From: VRUE01 sp963705635
GTDB lineage: Bacteria; Actinomycetota; Thermoleophilia; Solirubrobacterales; 70-9
Assembly (NCBI GenBank): GCA_963705635.1
Contig: CAVPKH010000001.1
Span: 62,001-126,000, forward strand
DNA length: 64,000 bases
Direction of reading: 5' to 3'
The notes beneath the pieces are model-generated. The model did not search any database. It worked only from the letters and a program-made list of their open reading frames with translations, and was not told where the DNA came from. This document shows, piece after piece, positions 23,944 through 33,372 of the stretch. Position numbers and translations under genes: made by a program. The stretch's first letter is position 1, and each line of letters opens with the position of its first letter.

Positions 23944-24609
23944 TCAGTGGCCGCTCGCCGAGAAGTGCTGGTAGTCCCTGGGCCAGGGCCAGCTGCCGCC
24001 CCACTCCCAGCCGGCGGCGGCGAACGCCTCGACCACCGGGCTGCCGCGCTGGACCATGCCCCGGCGATGGCGTGACCTGTCCGCGTAGGGAGCGCCGGCA
24101 GGGGGCGAGACGTAGCCGGACTCGGTCACGTAGGGGTTCTCGAGCGGGTTGAGGTCGATCGCCCTGCCGAAGGCGTGTTCGGACCAGACCCCGGGGCTGC
24201 CGGCGACAATGCGGCAGTTGAAGGCGGAGGTGTTGTCGGCCGCCATGCTGCGGTGGTCGTCGGCGCCGTAGGCATCGACCAGGCGCATCTGGCGGATCGG
24301 GAAGCGCAGCCGGTAGAGCGAGCGCATCGTCTTCAGCATCGCCGCCGCGGCGTCGCGGTTGACGACCAGCCTGCCGCGGTGCGGCCGGCCGTCGAACCCC
24401 CAATGGCTGAGGCTGAGCAGGCGCAGGTCGGCAAAGCCGACCGGGCAGCCGCGATGCCAGGAGACGCCGCTCATCCGCGCCCGCGTGCTGGCGTCGATGC
24501 GCTCGACGCGAGCGTGGAAGGCCGGCGCGGCGGCGCCCCGTCCATCCGCCTCGGGAGCCCAGCCGGCGACCAATGCCGCGGTCAAAGCGAAAGCCATGAT
24601 CGTCTTCAT
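23944..24609 (-). CDS. M15-type D-alanyl-D-alanine carboxypeptidase-like peptidase
   Basis: A 221-residue exported peptidase of the M15 (VanY/endolysin-like) group, which cleaves peptidoglycan stem peptides. A signal peptide (MKTIMAFALTAALVAGWAPE) precedes a catalytic domain whose zinc-binding signature is visible: SEHAFGRAIDLNPLENP supplies the His and Asp, and DYQHFSASGH near the end supplies the second His. SAFNCRIVAG lies at the usual position before the first motif. ATG at 24609 was preferred to the start three codons upstream. Expected location: cell wall. Confidence 0.88.
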   Translation of the reverse strand: MKTIMAFALTAALVAGWAPEADGRGAAAPAFHARVERIDASTRARMSGVSWHRGCPVGFADLRLLSLSHWGFDGRPHRGRLVVNRDAAAAMLKTMRSLYRLRFPIRQMRLVDAYGADDHRSMAADNTSAFNCRIVAGSPGVWSEHAFGRAIDLNPLENPYVTESGYVSPPAGAPYADRSRHRRGMVQRGSPVVEAFAAAGWEWGGSWPWPRDYQHFSASGH

Positions 24610-24649
24610 CGCAGGCAACCTAGCCCGCCGGTGCCGGAACGCCGTTCGC

Positions 24650-25493
24650 TCACCAGACCGCGTCGTGCTGCTCCATCACGCCGAGCCCCTCAGCCAGCTC
24701 GACGCCGTCGAGCGAGCCGCGGAACTCGCCGAAGAGATGTCGGTAGCTCGAGCGGAAGACGAGGAAGTTGTCGTCGCGGGCGCGCTCGGAACCGGGCGTG
24801 AAGCTGAGCTCCGCCCCGTCGGCGAACTTGATCGCGGTCACCCCCTCGAAGCAGACCGGGGCCGGCTCGACCGGCGCCCCGTCGATCCAGATCGCCCGCT
24901 CGCTGCTCGCCGGCCGGGTCGTTGATCCCCTCGACCAGGTTCCAGGCAAGCGAGCGGCCGTCCGTCGCCCGGCCGATGCCCGCCGACCAGTGCCAGCTGG
25001 TGTGTCGCTGCTGGTAGCCGGCCGACTGGTCGTCGACGCCGTGGCCGTCGACCTGCCAGCGCCTCTCCGCCGTCTCGATCGTGCCGCTGATCGGAACCCC
25101 CGAGCGCTTTTGGGTCCAGCCCCAGCCCGAGCCGCTGGGGCAGATCGTCTCGATCGGGGCTGAGTCGCCGAGGACCAGGCTTGCCCGCAGCTCGCGCGCT
25201 TCGATCTCGATCCGGGAACCGTCCATCCGCACCTCCCGGCTGCCCGGCCGCAGCCTCGTCTTGGCGTAGCTGCGATCGCCCTCGCGATCCCAGAGCGCCC
25301 AGAAGCACTGGCCGAGCGGGCCGATCTGGGCGCGGGCGACGCAGAGCATCAGCTCCTCGCCGTAGAAGCCGACGTAGCGCCAGCGCTTGCGGGTCTGGCC
25401 CCGGCTGCGCAGGGGCATCCGGGCTGGAGGCAGTGGCAGGTCGGGACGGTCGGCAGCCGGTCCTCGCCAGGGAAGCTGCGCAATCGGGTCCAC
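24650..25493 (-). pseudogene. DUF2804 family protein, single-base frameshift
   Basis: From GTG 25493 the frame reads LPLPPARMPLRSRGQTRKRW then RYVGFYGEELMLCVARAQIG, the conserved start of DUF2804 proteins (about 280-340 residues, lipocalin/CrtC-like beta fold, function unknown). It continues normally to NLVEGINDPAG and then loses homology near 24915. The adjacent frame continues with SERAIWIDGAPVEPAPVCFE and DDNFLVFRSSYRHLFGEFRG and stops at 24650. Dropping one base in CCGGCCGGCG around 24909-24918 restores a continuous protein of about 280 residues. Either sequence error in a GC run or a recent mutation. Confidence 0.8.
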
Positions 25494-25542
25494 CGGGCGA
25501 CGCTACCACCGCTGCCCTAGCCGACTGGGCGCTGCCCCGACC

Positions 25543-25887
25543 CTAACTTCCTCGGTCGAGCCGATCGGCCAACCGACCGGGCGCGCGCAAGCGCCAGGAT
25601 TCCTCGAGCAGCTCGGCCAGCTCGACGCGGTCGACCGCGTCGAGGCGGACGAGGATGTTGGGGTAGCCGTCGTAGTGCGGGGTGGTGAAGAACTTCTCCG
25701 GCTCGGACTCGATCAGGGCCCGCTTCTCCTCCTCGTTCTCGCGCCAGAGGACGAGGGCGTCGGGGCCCTCGCGCAGGCGGGCGAAGAGGCGGTCGCGGAC
25801 CCTGAAGCCGGGGGTTCCATACGAGGGCACCTCGGTCGTCTCGGGCAGGGCGAGGGCGAGCTCGCGGACGTCGGCCTCGGAAGCCAC
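25543..25887 (-). CDS. MmcQ/YjbR family protein
   Basis: A 114-residue protein of the MmcQ/YjbR family, small alpha/beta proteins with a double-wing DNA-binding-like fold. ALALPETTEVPSYGTPGFRV at the start, FARLREGPDALVLWRENEEE in the middle and EKFFTTPHYDGYPNILVRLD near the end are the family's conserved blocks. Starts at GTG 25887, one base after the LapA gene's stop, so it is probably the last gene of a GFA-LapA-YjbR transcript. Biological role of the family is not settled. Confidence 0.9.
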   Translation of the reverse strand: MASEADVRELALALPETTEVPSYGTPGFRVRDRLFARLREGPDALVLWRENEEEKRALIESEPEKFFTTPHYDGYPNILVRLDAVDRVELAELLEESWRLRAPGRLADRLDRGS

Positions 25888-25888
25888 C

Positions 25889-26143
25889 TCAGGCCTTGGT
25901 CTGGCGGCTCTCGTCGCGGCGGTGGCGGCGGATGACCGGGGCCACGTAGCCGATCAAGGCGCCGATCGCGACGGCCGCCAGCAGGGTGACGATGAGCGGG
26001 GCGTTGACGGTGACGAAGAGGACGTCGACCCTCACCTGCTGGGAGTTCTGCAGGGCGACGATGGCGACGAGCGCGATCAGGATGCCGACGATCCAGCTGC
26101 GCCAGCTGGTCTGCCTGCCGTCTTTGGCCGCCGGCGCGTTCAC
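25889..26143 (-). CDS. LapA (DUF1049) family membrane protein
   Basis: 84 residues with two transmembrane helices: SWIVGILIALVAIVALQNSQ running into QVRVDVLFVTVNAPLIVTLL and AAVAIGALIGYV. The LQNSQQV-x-V motif at the end of helix one and the charged tail (RRHRRDESRQTKA) are the hallmarks of the LapA/DUF1049 domain, linked in other bacteria to lipopolysaccharide assembly control but widespread in actinobacteria with unknown role. Start is GTG 26143 in a GTGA overlap with the GFA gene stop. Confidence 0.87.
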   Translation of the reverse strand: MNAPAAKDGRQTSWRSWIVGILIALVAIVALQNSQQVRVDVLFVTVNAPLIVTLLAAVAIGALIGYVAPVIRRHRRDESRQTKA

Positions 26144-26583
26144 TGGCTGGGAAGCTCCTCCGCGGGCAGGCGCTCGGGGAAGCTCGGCAGGCCATCGTCG
26201 GGGACCGGGGCCCAGGGCGCGGCGTAGGCGGTGAACTGGTGGGCGCTCGGGCGGATGCCGGGATCGTCGTCGAGGGCGCCCATGCGGATCGCGATCAGCT
26301 CCGGATTGGCCGGGTTGGTGGCGAAGAGCTGGCTGCCGCAGTCGGCGCAAAACGACTTGATCCAGCCGCCGCCGGGCGGCGCCCAGGAGCCGACCCGATC
26401 CTGACCGGAGCTGGTGCGGTAGGAGCCGGGGGCGGTCAAGGCGGTAACCGAGAACCCCGTCCCGGTGCGGCGCTGGCAGCGCTTGCAGTGGCAGTAGACG
26501 GCGCCGAGCAACGGCGCCGACAGCTCGAAGCGCACGGCGCCGCACATGCACCCGCCGGACAGTGGCAGCTTTGGCTCGGCCAT
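26140..26583 (-). CDS. GFA (glutathione-dependent formaldehyde-activating/CENP-V) family protein
   Basis: 147 residues. GGCMCGAVRFE, CHCKRCQRRTG and FCADCGSQLFA provide the seven Cys of the zinc-binding GFA/CENP-V fold in their usual order, and HQFTAYAAPWAPVPDDGLPS is the conserved C-terminal segment. Founding members were described as S-hydroxymethylglutathione synthases, but most bacterial members have unknown substrates, and actinobacteria usually lack glutathione. The ATG at 26583 is preferred over a TTG two codons upstream. First gene of a GFA-LapA-YjbR run. Confidence 0.9.
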   Translation of the reverse strand: MAEPKLPLSGGCMCGAVRFELSAPLLGAVYCHCKRCQRRTGTGFSVTALTAPGSYRTSSGQDRVGSWAPPGGGWIKSFCADCGSQLFATNPANPELIAIRMGALDDDPGIRPSAHQFTAYAAPWAPVPDDGLPSFPERLPAEELPSQ

Positions 26584-26700
26584 TCGCAAACCTTAGTCGC
26601 GGTGCTGGCCGGGCCAATCAGACCCGGGGCAGGCAGGCGCAGGGATAGGATCGCCGGGTGAGCTCGAGCGCAGCGCTCAAAGCGGAAGGCGCCGCCGTCG

Positions 26701-27711
26701 ATGGCTGAGACGGTCCTGGTCACCGGCGGCTCCGGGTTCCTCGGCGGCTGGTGCCTGGTCGAGCTCCTGCAGCGCGGCTACGAGGTGCGCACCACGGTGC
26801 GGGACCTCTCGCGCGAGCCCGAGGTCCGCGCCGCGGTCGAGTCTCAGACGAGCGCCGGCGAGCGGCTCAGCGTGCTCGCGGCCAACCTCAACAGCGACGA
26901 GGGCTGGGAGCGGGCGGTCGATGGCTGCGACTACGTCCTCCACGTCGCCTCGCCGTTCCCGCCGGTCCAGCCCAAGGACCCCGACGAGCTGATCGTGCCC
27001 GCGCGAGAGGGAACCCTGCGGGTCCTGCGCTCGGGCCTGGCGGCGGGGGTCAAGCGCATCGTCGTCACCTCCTCGGTTGCCGCGATCGGCGGCGGCACCT
27101 GGAACAGCCCGCTCAGCGAGAAGGACTGGACCGACCTCGGCAGCCAGGCGCTGTCGCCCTACGTGCGATCGAAGACGATCGCCGAGCGGGCCGCCTGGGA
27201 CTTCGTGCGCGAGGCCGGCGCGACCGAGAGGCTGGCCGTCGTCAACCCCGGCGCCATCCTCGGGCCGCTGCTGAGCAGCGACCGCTCCTTCTCGCTCGAA
27301 GCGATCGAGCGCCTGCTCAAGGGGATGCCCGGGGTGCCGCGGATCGGCTTCAACTTCGTCGACGCCCGCGACGTCGCCGACATGCAGGTCAAGGCGATGC
27401 TCGCCCCCGAGGCCGGCGGCGAGCGCTTCGTCGCGGTCGGCGAGTTCCTCTGGATGGCGGAAGTCGCCGCGGTTTTGCGCGAGCAGCTCGGCCCGGCGGC
27501 GGCGAAGGTGCCCAAGCGGGGCGTGCCGAACCTGCTCGTGCGCGCGATCGGGCTCTTCGACCCCGGGGTGCGCTCGGTCGTCGGTCAGCTGGGCAGGAAG
27601 CAGGAGTACTCGAGCGAGAAGGCCGAGGCGCTGCTCGGCTGGTCACCGCGCCCGAGCGATGAGACGATCGTCGAGACCGCGCGGAGCATGGTCGACCGGG
27701 GCGTGGTCTGA
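26701..27711 (+). CDS. NAD-dependent epimerase/dehydratase, dihydroflavonol-reductase-like
   Basis: A 336-residue extended SDR. VLVTGGSGFLGGWCLVELLQ has the GxxGxxG cofactor motif, VTSSVAAIGGG the catalytic Ser, and SPYVRSKTIAERAAWDF the YxxxK pair. NPGAILGPLLSSDRSFSLEA and FVDARDVADMQVKAML are typical of the dihydroflavonol-4-reductase/cinnamoyl-CoA-reductase-like subgroup, which reduces aldehydes or ketones with NADPH. The real substrate is unknown. Divergent from the GFA gene and convergent with the TetR-like gene. Confidence 0.9.
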   Translation: MAETVLVTGGSGFLGGWCLVELLQRGYEVRTTVRDLSREPEVRAAVESQTSAGERLSVLAANLNSDEGWERAVDGCDYVLHVASPFPPVQPKDPDELIVPAREGTLRVLRSGLAAGVKRIVVTSSVAAIGGGTWNSPLSEKDWTDLGSQALSPYVRSKTIAERAAWDFVREAGATERLAVVNPGAILGPLLSSDRSFSLEAIERLLKGMPGVPRIGFNFVDARDVADMQVKAMLAPEAGGERFVAVGEFLWMAEVAAVLREQLGPAAAKVPKRGVPNLLVRAIGLFDPGVRSVVGQLGRKQEYSSEKAEALLGWSPRPSDETIVETARSMVDRGVV

Positions 27712-27723
27712 GCTGGTAGCGCC

Positions 27724-28191
27724 TCAGCCCGCGCCGGCGCGCCGCGCCTCCGCGGTGCCGACGTAGGGAGTGAGGACGAACTGGATCGCCTCGCCCGCCA
27801 GGGCGGGCAGCTCCCCCTCCCTGCCCATGCTCAGGCGCTGGGCGACCAGCATCGCGACGCCGCTTGCCATCGCCCGCTCGGTGATCCCGGGGAGGCGGTC
27901 GCCGTGGGGGCTCTCGGCGCGGCCGGGAGCGAGCAGGTCGCCGACGTAGGAGACCATGCGCTCATAGCGGGCGAAGCCGGCCTTGCCGCCGGCCAGGGCG
28001 TCGTTGGTCAAGGCGTTCGCCGCGGCGGGCTCGGCGGCGGCCCAGGCGAAGGCGGCGCTGATCCCGGCCGCCACCCTGGCCGGCCAGGCCAGCTCGGCGG
28101 CGCAGGCCGTCTCGATCCGAACCTGGAGCTCGGCAAAGGCCGACTCGAAGGCGCCGACGAAGTCGTCTGGATGCCGCGCGGTCTCGTTCAT
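27724..28191 (-). CDS. TetR-type C-terminal domain without the DNA-binding half
   Basis: A 155-residue helical protein resembling the ligand-binding/dimerisation half of TetR regulators: FESAFAELQVRIETACAAEL, RVAAGISAAFAWAAAEPAAA and LTNDALAGGKAGFARYERMV are the usual helix series, and AMASGVAMLVAQRLSMGREG matches the later helices. No helix-turn-helix precedes it: the sequence upstream of ATG 28191 (behind AGGAAGG) reads as noncoding. It may be a truncated regulator or an independent small helical protein. An in-frame start at 28242 adds 17 residues but no HTH. Confidence 0.65.
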   Translation of the reverse strand: MNETARHPDDFVGAFESAFAELQVRIETACAAELAWPARVAAGISAAFAWAAAEPAAANALTNDALAGGKAGFARYERMVSYVGDLLAPGRAESPHGDRLPGITERAMASGVAMLVAQRLSMGREGELPALAGEAIQFVLTPYVGTAEARRAGAG

Positions 28192-28340
28192 ACCTTCCTG
28201 AGAGCGGGAGGGATGTCCCTGCCACCGCAGGAATCGCGACAACTATAAACACGACTGTCTACCAGCGCAAGCCGTGCCGACCGCGTTTGCTTGCAAGCCC
28301 GCGCGACGCCGGCGCGGACTCGCGCTGCCGGGCGGAGCGC

Positions 28341-28529
28341 TCAGGTTTTACGCTCGAGCTCCGCTGCCTCCTCGGCCTTCTCGTCGGCATGCTCGCGGGC
28401 GCGGTCGCGCTGCTCCTTCGCTTCGCCCTTCTTCTCCTCGAGCTTGCCTTCGCGGCGCAGCGATGCGTCATCGGCGAGGTCGCCAGCTGCCTTCTTGGCC
28501 CTGCCGGTGAGCTTGTCGAGAATGCTCAT
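28341..28529 (-). CDS. CsbD-like stress protein
   Basis: 62 residues, highly charged and helical: MSILDKLTGRAKKAAGDLAD followed by DASLRREGKLEEKKGEAKEQ. This is the CsbD family pattern (K..GK.K.A.G...D..L..EGK.EE..G). CsbD proteins are induced by general stress in Bacillus and others; the molecular role is unknown. ATG at 28529 behind GGAAG. The position among other stress-type genes fits. Confidence 0.85.
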   Translation of the reverse strand: MSILDKLTGRAKKAAGDLADDASLRREGKLEEKKGEAKEQRDRAREHADEKAEEAAELERKT

Positions 28530-28636
28530 TCGTCTTCCTTCCGTCGAATTTCGTTGCCCTGACGGGGTACCCCCCACGCTGGCGCCGAAAACCGCCAACC
28601 GGGCAGGGCCGCGAACAGGGGCCTCCCCGGACGGAC

Positions 28637-29209
28637 CTACTGCGCGGCCGGCTCGTAGGTGAGGAGGGTGACGCCGGCGCCCACCGTCTTGGAGTCGGTG
28701 AGCTGCAGCGGCAGCTTCTCGCCGGCCGCTTCGCCGAAGAGGCGCTTGCCGGCGCCGAGGACGACCGGGAAGACCATCAGCCGCAGCTCGTCGACGAGGC
28801 CGTGCTCGATCAGCCCCCGCACCAGCTGGGCGCTGCCGGCGACCAGGATCACGCCGTCGACCTGCCGCTTGAGCTTCGCCACTTCCTCGGCGAGATCGCC
28901 CCTGAGGACCGTCGAGTTGTTCCACTCCGGCTCCCCCAGGGTCGAGGAGACGACGTACTTGGGCATCGTGTTGAACTTGTCGGCGAAGTCACCCTCCCGC
29001 GAGGGCCAGGCGGCGGCAAAACCTTCGTAGGTGACCCGGCCCAGCAGCTGCGCCTCGGCCTCGAGGGTCTCGTCGAGCTTGAACTTATCGCCCTCCTCGC
29101 CGCGGTCGATCGCGAAGGTCCAGCCGCCGTGACGGTAGTCCTCGGCTCCGCCCGGGTCCTCGATCACGCCATCGAGGGAAATGAACTCGGTTACGACGAT
29201 CTTGCCCAT
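28637..29209 (-). CDS. Dihydrofolate-reductase-like/RibD C-terminal domain protein
   Basis: 190 residues of the RibD_C/DHFR-like fold (NADPH-dependent reductase). KIVVTEFISLDGVIEDPGGA is the conserved start, LLGRVTYEGFAAAWPSREGD the nucleotide-binding loop region, and VILVAGSAQLVRGLIEHGLV with LRLMVFPVVLGAGKRLF the C-terminal signature. Such stand-alone proteins are common in actinobacteria and their substrate is generally unknown. ATG 29209 sits behind AAAGGAG. Confidence 0.9.
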   Translation of the reverse strand: MGKIVVTEFISLDGVIEDPGGAEDYRHGGWTFAIDRGEEGDKFKLDETLEAEAQLLGRVTYEGFAAAWPSREGDFADKFNTMPKYVVSSTLGEPEWNNSTVLRGDLAEEVAKLKRQVDGVILVAGSAQLVRGLIEHGLVDELRLMVFPVVLGAGKRLFGEAAGEKLPLQLTDSKTVGAGVTLLTYEPAAQ

Positions 29210-29465
29210 GCTGAATCTCCTTTTCACTCGTTCTTGGCTGCCTCTACCCCTACGACGAACGGGCGGGCACGCAATCGACAGGCTCAGGAATTTTCTCTCT
29301 GCCGCTCCCTCAAGCGGGCCGTGGGCCTCGATCTCCTCCGCGGCCCACTTTGCTCACCGGCCCGACCCGGCCTTGACTCCCCATACGCCTGCAGCAGCAT
29401 GAACTTCATCTCGAATCTTCTTTGCCGATGCATTCTCGACAGCGGCGCCGCGATACGTTGATCGC

Positions 29466-30083
29466 GTGAGCAGCGAGTGGTCTGACCCGGGGCGCATCGC
29501 CGAGTATCTCTCGCGTGAGATACCGCACCGCCACAGCGCCGAGGAGATGCTGCTCGCGGCGCTGCCGGAGCGAGTCGAGCGCTTCCTCGACCTCGGCTGC
29601 GGCGACGGGCGGCTGCTGGCGCTGGTCCGCGGCCGCCATCCCGAGGCGGTCGCGATCGGGCTCGACGCCTCGCAGCCGATGCTCGCCCGGGCGGCGGAGA
29701 GGTTCGGCGGCGACCGCTCGGTCGAGCTGCGTGCCCACGACCTGCGGCTACCGCTCGCCGAGACGGGGCCGGTCGACGCGATCGTCTCCGGCCTGGCGAT
29801 CCACCACCTCGAGGACGAGCGCAAGCGCCAGCTGTTCGAGGAAGCCCGGGCGCTGCTCAGGCCCGGCGGCGCCTTCGCCAACCTCGACCTCGTGGCGCCC
29901 GCCTCGCCGCGGCTGCACGAGCGCTTCCGCCGTGAGATCGGCAGGGCTGAGGACGACCCGACCGACCGCCTCGCCGACCTCTCTGACCAATTGAGCTGGC
30001 TGCGCCAGGCCGGCTTCGACGAGGTCGACTGCCACTTCAAGTGGCTGGAGCTGGCCCTCTTGGTCGCGGTGAAGCGCCGCTAG
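29466..30083 (+). CDS. Class I SAM-dependent methyltransferase
   Basis: 205 residues with the Rossmann-like methyltransferase fold. VERFLDLGCGDGRLLALV is motif I (SAM-binding glycines), VAIGLDASQPMLARAAERFG motif II with the acidic residue contacting the ribose, and DAIVSGLAIHHLEDERKRQL motif IV/V. The conserved RPGGAFANLDLV follows. Substrate unknown; the arrangement resembles small-molecule C- or O-methyltransferases. GTG start. No operon partners; the downstream hairpin at 30139-30166 may end the transcript. Confidence 0.88.
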   Translation: MSSEWSDPGRIAEYLSREIPHRHSAEEMLLAALPERVERFLDLGCGDGRLLALVRGRHPEAVAIGLDASQPMLARAAERFGGDRSVELRAHDLRLPLAETGPVDAIVSGLAIHHLEDERKRQLFEEARALLRPGGAFANLDLVAPASPRLHERFRREIGRAEDDPTDRLADLSDQLSWLRQAGFDEVDCHFKWLELALLVAVKRR

Positions 30084-30138
30084 AGCTCGAGCGGCTGGCG
30101 AGCTCCGGCGGCGGCGAGACCTGCCGGGGAGGCTCCTC

Positions 30139-30166
30139 GTCGCAGCCTCCGTGCGGCGGCTGCGAC
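30139..30166 (+). terminator. GC-rich hairpin after the methyltransferase gene
   Basis: GTCGCAGCC (30139-30147) pairs perfectly with GGCTGCGAC (30158-30166) around a 10-nt loop. No T-run follows, so it is a Rho-type or structural end signal at best. The rest of 30084-30330 contains no gene and probably forms the promoter and long leader of the helicase gene. Confidence 0.45.
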
Positions 30167-30330
30167 CCGCGGCGGGTCGGGTGGCGGGAGAAAGGGGCTG
30201 CGGCTGCTACGGTGAATAGGTCGGGTCTTGGCCCACTGCCACCCGAGAGGTTCCGTTCCCTCCGTGCGCTGCTTCGCGTTTAGGGGTCGCTGGATCTCCC
30301 TGAATCGCTTACAAAGGAGCTCACATCATC

Positions 30331-31529
<1,199 letters not shown>

Positions 31530-31533
<4 letters not shown>

Positions 31534-31862
31534 GCGCCACCGCCGCCACCGCCCGCAAGTGGACCTGCGACCGCTGCCAGATGTCGGTGACCCGGATCGA
31601 CGGCGAGAGCGCCTCGCTGCCCGACAGCTGGGCCCGCTCCGCCGACGGCCACTTCTGCCTCTCCTGCCGGCGCGAGCGCGCCGCGGAAGCGGCACTCGAC
31701 GCGGCGCCACCCGACAGCAGCAACGAAGTCCGCGCCAAGCTGCGCCGCTCCGGCCTGCTCGAGTTCGAGGTGCGGCGCGCTCCCGAGCGCGCCGACAACG
31801 CGATCGCCAAGGCCTGTCACACCTCGGCATCGGCCGTCGCCGCGGCGCGCAGCCGCATATAG
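31530..31862 (+). CDS. Zinc-ribbon protein with helix-turn-helix-like end, helicase partner
   Basis: 110 residues. WTCDRCQMSVTRI and HFCLSCRRERAAE give two CxxC pairs about 30 residues apart, a zinc-ribbon layout. The C-terminal half (NEVRAKLRRSGLLEFEVRRA then NAIAKACHTSASAVAAARSR) looks like a small HTH. ATG overlaps the helicase stop by four bases, so a role in RNA metabolism with the helicase is likely. Family not recognised. Its TAG stop lies inside the 19-bp direct repeat that flanks the palindromic element downstream. Confidence 0.75.
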
Positions 31863-32066
31863 GGCACACCGGGCGTACGGACTAGGAGGGATTGGCGAAA
31901 CCCGGGTGCGCGGGCCGGCGAGCGCCGGACCAAGCGGGGCAAGGACGCAGGGAGGCCAAATAGCGGCGCTATTTGGCCGACTGAGGACGCCGCACCGCGC
32001 AGCGTCCACCGCCGCCGGACGCGTGCGGGGGTTTCGCTAGTCCCTCCTAGGGCACACCGGGCGTAC
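31860..32066. mobile_element. Palindromic MITE-like element with flanking direct repeats
   Basis: A 19-bp direct repeat (TAGGGCACACCGGGCGTAC) lies at 31860-31878 and 32048-32066. Between them the ends are inverted: CTAGGAGGGATTGGCGAAAC at the left corresponds to CTAGGAGGGACTAGCGAAAC read from the right (2 mismatches over 22 bp including CC), and the complementarity continues imperfectly inward. The centre holds a perfect hairpin with 11-bp arms (GGCCAAATAGC/GCTATTTGGCC, loop GGC). No coding capacity. It could be a non-autonomous transposable element or a structured RNA. The rest of the 417-bp gap (to 32279) shows no gene. Confidence 0.65.
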
Positions 32067-32279
32067 CAAAACCGCGGGCGTGGCGCCGCGGCTCCACGGT
32101 ATGCTTTTTCCGCTCGAGTGCCCTGGCGGCGCCGAGCTTAAGCCAGGCGCGGCAGACACAGAGTTGCGGCGCAGGGCGCGATACACCTACGAAGCCAGGG
32201 CAAACGGCTCCGCAGCGGTAAGCGGGCGCAAGAGCTTTGCGTACCCCTCGCTTGGTGAAACACGTACAGGAGCCGTAAC

Positions 32280-32687
32280 TTGGATCGTCCGGACCTTCCC
32301 GATAGCCCTGCCCGCGGGGTGCTTGTCTCTCAGCTTTCGCGGGAGATCGTCCAGCTGCACGCCCGCCTCTACGGGCGCGGCCCGACGAAGGCGAGGAGCT
32401 ACCTGCACCCCGATTACGCGGTCTGCGTGCTGGAGGAGATCTTCACCACCGCCGAGCGCACCCTGATCGTCGCCGGCTCGGGGGATCACGTCAGTGAAAC
32501 GCGCAAGAAGTTCCAGGACGCGGTCAAGGACGAGTTCATCACCGTGGTCGAGCGGATAACCGGGCGCAGCGTGCGCGTCTTCCTCAGCCAGGTCGACGTC
32601 GACGCCAACCTGGCGCTGGAGTTCTTCATCTTCGCCGGGGCTGAGGCCGACGCCCCCAGCCCGGCGGCGAGCTCGTCGAGCGCTTAG
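32280..32687 (+). CDS. DUF2294 family protein, copy 1
   Basis: 135 residues from a TTG start. The DUF2294 core is SREIVQLHARLYGRGPTKAR, VCVLEEIFTTAERTLIVAGS and the VSETRKKFQDAVKDEFITVV helix, ending VFLSQVDVDANLALEFFIFA. The YGRGPTKA motif is the family signature. Function of DUF2294 is unknown; relatives are sometimes tied to membrane or ion-related genes. Two more copies follow within 1.1 kb. The stop TAG overlaps the TAA of the convergent copy 2. Confidence 0.85.
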   Translation: MDRPDLPDSPARGVLVSQLSREIVQLHARLYGRGPTKARSYLHPDYAVCVLEEIFTTAERTLIVAGSGDHVSETRKKFQDAVKDEFITVVERITGRSVRVFLSQVDVDANLALEFFIFAGAEADAPSPAASSSSA

Positions 32688-33058
32688 GAGGGGCTGGCGG
32701 GGGCGGCGTCGCCGAGCAGGAAGACCTCGATCGCGACGTCGGGATCGACGTGGACGACGCTGAGGAAGGCATCGACCGGGCGACCCATGATTCGTTCGAC
32801 GCTGGCCTTGTACTCGTGCTCGAGCGCTTCCTGGTGCAGGCCGCGGGTGCGCCGCACGTGCTCCGCCTGGCCAGCGCTGATCAGGGTGCGCTCGACCGCG
32901 GTGTAGATGTCGCTGAGCACGCAGACCACCATCTCGTCGGCGACGAAGCTCTTCGCCGCGCCGGGGCCCCGGCCGAAGTACTCCCGGTGCAGGGCGACCA
33001 TCGCGTTCGAGAGCTCGACCAGCGCCTGGCCCCCCTTGGGTGTCTCTTTTCCGACCAT
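32684..33058 (-). CDS. DUF2294 family protein, copy 2
   Basis: 124 residues from ATG 33058 (GGAGC upstream). Same plan as copy 1: LVELSNAMVALHREYFGRGP, VCVLSDIYTAVERTLISAGQ and DAFLSVVHVDPDVAIEVFLL. In-frame upstream codons to 33211 lack family similarity. It is convergent with copy 1, sharing stop-codon bases, and divergent from copy 3. Inverted orientation of adjacent paralogues suggests local duplication and inversion or separate acquisitions. Confidence 0.85.
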   Translation of the reverse strand: MVGKETPKGGQALVELSNAMVALHREYFGRGPGAAKSFVADEMVVCVLSDIYTAVERTLISAGQAEHVRRTRGLHQEALEHEYKASVERIMGRPVDAFLSVVHVDPDVAIEVFLLGDAAPASPS

Positions 33059-33372
33059 CGCTGCTCCGTTCTGCGGGGGGCGCCGGAGCCGTTTGACAAG
33101 ACGGTTAACAGCGCGCGGGCTCGGTTCGACAGAGTTGCCAACCTCAATCGCTCCTCGCGCGGCTCTGCACGGACGGCGCTGGCTCGCGGGCCCTCGCCGT
33201 CCGGTCAGCACTTCACAAGTCGCGCGCGCTGGCCCGCATGATCGGTCGGAGCATCAGCCTACTAAGTCGGCAGCTATAGAGCCAACGGTGGTACCGTCTG
33301 GGAACGTCGGAGGGGCTCGCCGCAACTCTTCCCCTTCGGCGCCGTGGCAAGAGGGGCGGAGAAGGAGCGTGC
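33059..33372. other. Divergent promoter region between DUF2294 copies 2 and 3
   Basis: No gene. A TTGACA at about 33095 (plus strand) and a small palindrome ACGGTGGTACCGT near 33284-33296 may be promoter and operator elements for copy 3. The left part can be read as an in-frame extension of copy 2 but has no similarity to the family. Confidence 0.35.

Noticed and set aside
31879..32047. Riboswitch in front of the DUF2294 gene
   Set aside because: The structure is a near-complete palindrome flanked by direct repeats, more like a mobile element; no known aptamer core recognised.
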